Assembly (NCBI GenBank): GCA_020859725.1
Contig: JAJBVR010000158.1
Location: forward strand, 1 to 11,057
Direction: 5' to 3'
From: Clostridiales bacterium
GTDB lineage: Bacteria; Bacillota; Clostridia; Oscillospirales; Acutalibacteraceae
DNA: 11,057 nucleotides
The translations under genes were made by a program, and so were the position numbers. Position 1 is the first letter of the stretch. Each line of letters starts with the position of its first letter. Under the pieces are notes generated by a model, which was given only the letters and a program-made list of their open reading frames with translations, searched no databases and was not told the origin of the DNA. Shown piece after piece: positions 7,415-11,057 of this stretch.

Positions 7415-7455
7415 TTTAAGGGAGAAAATTATGAATAATTTAAAACAAATTTAAA

Positions 7456-9315
<1,860 letters not shown>

Positions 9316-9324
9316 TTAATAAAA

Positions 9325-9873
9325 TTAATTTGCTGATTTAACCATAGCAGGTCTTATTATTTTATCGCCTGTTTTATATCCTTTTTGAAAAACATCCACA
9401 ATTTCGCCCGCTTTATAATTTTCATCTTCAATATGCATTACCGCGTTATGAAGATTCGGGTCAAATGTTTCGCCGGCCTCGCCGAGCACCTCAACATCAA
9501 GCTTGGAAAGAATTGAAATAAGGCTGCTAAATGTCATCTCAACGCCTTTTTTCAACGCGTCATAATCCTTGCTTTCATTTGCAAGGGCCCTTTCAAGATT
9601 GTCAATAACAGGCAACAGCTCTTTGATGGTATCAGCCTTGGCAAAATTATATGCGTCTGCTTTTTCCTTTTCGCTTCGCCTTTTAAAATTGGAATATTCG
9701 GCAGTCAAGCGCAAAAGTCTGTCATTCACCTCATCAAGCTGCTTTTGAACGGAATCCGAATCTCCTTCAGGCCTTTCGGTTTCCTTATCATCAACTTCGG
9801 AAATGTTTTCAGCCTGCTGGTTTTCAGTTTTTTCGTTCTGTTCCTCTTTTTCTTTTTTTTCTTTTTTACTCAA
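9325..9873 (-). CDS. grpE: GrpE nucleotide exchange factor
   Basis: GrpE releases ADP from DnaK and so resets the chaperone cycle. The 182-residue protein has a highly charged Lys/Glu N-terminal stretch, a long helical coiled coil (about 35-110, including LTAEYSNFKRRSEKEK), and the C-terminal beta domain with FDPNLHNAVMH and GYKTGDKIIRPAMV, the family signatures. The start is TTG at 9873, chosen because AAGGAGG lies 8 nt upstream. It overlaps the end of hrcA by 8 nt (TTGAGTAA), so the two are probably translationally coupled. Length and motifs are normal. Confidence 0.96.
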   Translation of the reverse strand: MSKKEKKEKEEQNEKTENQQAENISEVDDKETERPEGDSDSVQKQLDEVNDRLLRLTAEYSNFKRRSEKEKADAYNFAKADTIKELLPVIDNLERALANESKDYDALKKGVEMTFSSLISILSKLDVEVLGEAGETFDPNLHNAVMHIEDENYKAGEIVDVFQKGYKTGDKIIRPAMVKSAN

Positions 9874-10912
9874 ATTTTACGCCTCCTTCTTGGAGAAAAT
9901 TTTTAACTGTATTCATTATATATTCAGTTCTCGGAAGAATTGACGAATAATCAATTCTTGTTGAACCTATAATGCCTAATACCGCGGTTTGGCTGTTATT
10001 GTAATTAAATTTCGCAATAACCGACGCCGCGTTTTTTAACTCGGGATGGTAATTTTCATCGCCTATAAACAATTCTTTTTCTTTTCCGTATTTTACAAAT
10101 CCCGATAAATAATCTTTAAGCTGTTCTTTTGCGGCAAGAAATGAAAGCAATCTGTACACTCCGCTTCCCAGCTCTTTATGAGAAAGAAAATTTGTTTCGC
10201 CTTCAACAACAAGCGAACCTTCGGCAGACTCCCTGCAAAGCACGCAAAGGCTTGTTAAAACCGGAAGCATATCAAAAAGCCTTGCTCCCAAAACAGGAGC
10301 GGCGCTTTGAATAAATACAAGATTAACATCTTTAACGGGAGTTCCGATAAAATAATCTGATGTTAATTTATAAAATACCGATTTAAACTCATCATCAACC
10401 GGGCAGTTCAACCTGCATACGGATGATTTTATTTTTCCGCCTACCGTCAGCATTACGACCATTGCTTTTGAGCCGCCTGCCGGAATTATATCAACACCCT
10501 GAATGCAATCAAAATCATCTTTAACCGTATTATAAAACGCAGCGCAGTTTGTTGCGGAAGCTAAAAGCAAAACAGCATTTTTTAAAAGCCTTTCGGGATC
10601 ACTTGCATTAACGGAAAGCGCCTCTGAAATATTTTGCTTTTCGGAATCGCCGAAAGGATTCGGTATCATAAGATTATCAACATAATATCTGTATGAAGCC
10701 TTGCTGGGAATCCTTCCTCCGCTTGTGTGAATTTGCTCCAGAAATCCAAGAGCCGAAAGATAGGCCATTTCATTTCTTATTGTAGCGCTTGAAATTCTAT
10801 AAGGCAAAAGATTTGCAAGTGTTTTTGAGCCGATAGGCTCACCCGTTTTAATATAGCTTTCTATAATTAAGCCGAGTATTGCGGCCTGCCTTTCGCCAAT
10901 CACTTTTTTCAC
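9866..10912 (-). CDS. hrcA: HrcA heat-shock repressor
   Basis: HrcA binds CIRCE and represses its own operon. Its activity depends on GroEL, so stress that titrates the chaperonin relieves repression. The N-terminal winged-helix region contains ERQAAILGLIIESYIKTG, SSATIRNEMAYLSALGFLEQ and HTSGGRIPSKASYRYYVD, nearly textbook HrcA. The central and C-terminal parts have the length (348 residues) and dimer-domain character of the family. The outermost start is GTG 10912, but GGCGGTGA (10917-10910), one mismatch from GGAGGTGA, overlaps it and is placed properly for the in-frame GTG at 10903. The protein therefore more likely starts at 10903, with three residues fewer. First gene of the operon; CIRCE lies just upstream. 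Confidence 0.96.
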   Translation of the reverse strand: MKKVIGERQAAILGLIIESYIKTGEPIGSKTLANLLPYRISSATIRNEMAYLSALGFLEQIHTSGGRIPSKASYRYYVDNLMIPNPFGDSEKQNISEALSVNASDPERLLKNAVLLLASATNCAAFYNTVKDDFDCIQGVDIIPAGGSKAMVVMLTVGGKIKSSVCRLNCPVDDEFKSVFYKLTSDYFIGTPVKDVNLVFIQSAAPVLGARLFDMLPVLTSLCVLCRESAEGSLVVEGETNFLSHKELGSGVYRLLSFLAAKEQLKDYLSGFVKYGKEKELFIGDENYHPELKNAASVIAKFNYNNSQTAVLGIIGSTRIDYSSILPRTEYIMNTVKNFLQEGGVKFE

Positions 10913-10924
10913 CGCCTTTTTTCA

Positions 10925-10951
10925 TTAGCACTCTTGCCTTTCGAGTGCTAA
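10925..10951. promoter_or_regulatory. CIRCE operator
   Basis: TTAGCACTC-N9-GAGTGCTAA is a perfect match to the consensus binding site of HrcA. It lies between the hrcA promoter and the hrcA start, so bound repressor would block transcription of the whole hrcA-grpE-dnaK-dnaJ-ugd operon. This is classic autoregulation. Confidence 0.98.
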
Positions 10952-10963
10952 CTTTATATTTAT

Positions 10964-10990
10964 ATTATATCCAAAGTTATATTTTGTCAA
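10964..10990 (-). promoter_or_regulatory. Sigma-A-type promoter of the hrcA operon
   Basis: On the minus strand, TTGACA (10990-10985) precedes TATAAT (10969-10964) with a 15-nt spacer, slightly short. TAATAT two bases further on gives 17 nt. CIRCE begins 12 nt after the -10 box, the usual repressor position. The remaining bases to the window end (10991-11057) are very AT-rich, and I see no gene in them. Confidence 0.75.
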
Positions 10991-11057
10991 CACATTTTTT
11001 GAAAATAAATTATGAACAAATAAATTTTTTATTTAATCAATTAAATTAATATAAAAA

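Noticed and set aside
7431-7454. Seven-codon plus-strand ORF behind an AAGGGAG-like sequence in the dnaK-dnaJ gap
   Set aside because: No plus-strand promoter with acceptable spacing precedes it; probably chance.

Overview
The window is about 11 kb of moderately AT-rich DNA from a low-GC Gram-positive bacterium, most likely an anaerobic gut-type member of the Clostridia. The evidence is a 613-residue DnaK that lacks the N-terminal-quarter insertion of Gram-negative DnaK, the hrcA-grpE-dnaK-dnaJ gene order behind a perfect CIRCE operator, strong GGAGG-type ribosome binding sites, and a lipoprotein-type PstS. No RNA genes, insertion sequences, CRISPR arrays or phage genes were seen.

Left part, 1-4785: two divergent transport units share a 488-bp regulatory region (1616-2103). 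To the left, on the minus strand, lie pstS and pstC, the start of a high-affinity phosphate ABC transporter operon that runs off the window. To the right, on the plus strand, lies a P2-type (calcium-pump-like) cation ATPase. The shared region holds a minus-strand promoter with PhoP-box-like repeats and a structured pstS leader. It also holds a consensus plus-strand promoter, followed by an Asp-rich 66-codon leader ORF that spans a terminator-like hairpin and stops directly against the ATPase start codon.

Right part, 4811-10990: one minus-strand stress operon, hrcA-grpE-dnaK-dnaJ, with a UDP-glucose 6-dehydrogenase gene (ugd) as its last member. CIRCE and a sigma-A-type promoter sit before hrcA. 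A second strong promoter lies in the dnaK-dnaJ gap, has its -35 box inside a large inverted repeat, and can transcribe dnaJ-ugd alone. A bidirectional terminator separates ugd from the convergent ATPase gene.

The main oddity is that all three transport genes are interrupted: pstC by an in-frame TGA, pstS by a one-base frameshift in an A7 run after its start codon, and the ATPase by a TGA at its near-invariant membrane-helix-6 Trp. The five right-hand genes are intact. Because ugd appears to end properly at a TGA, simple UGA=Trp recoding is disfavoured. Sequence errors, recent gene decay or readthrough are the live explanations. PstS also has a circularly permuted domain order.
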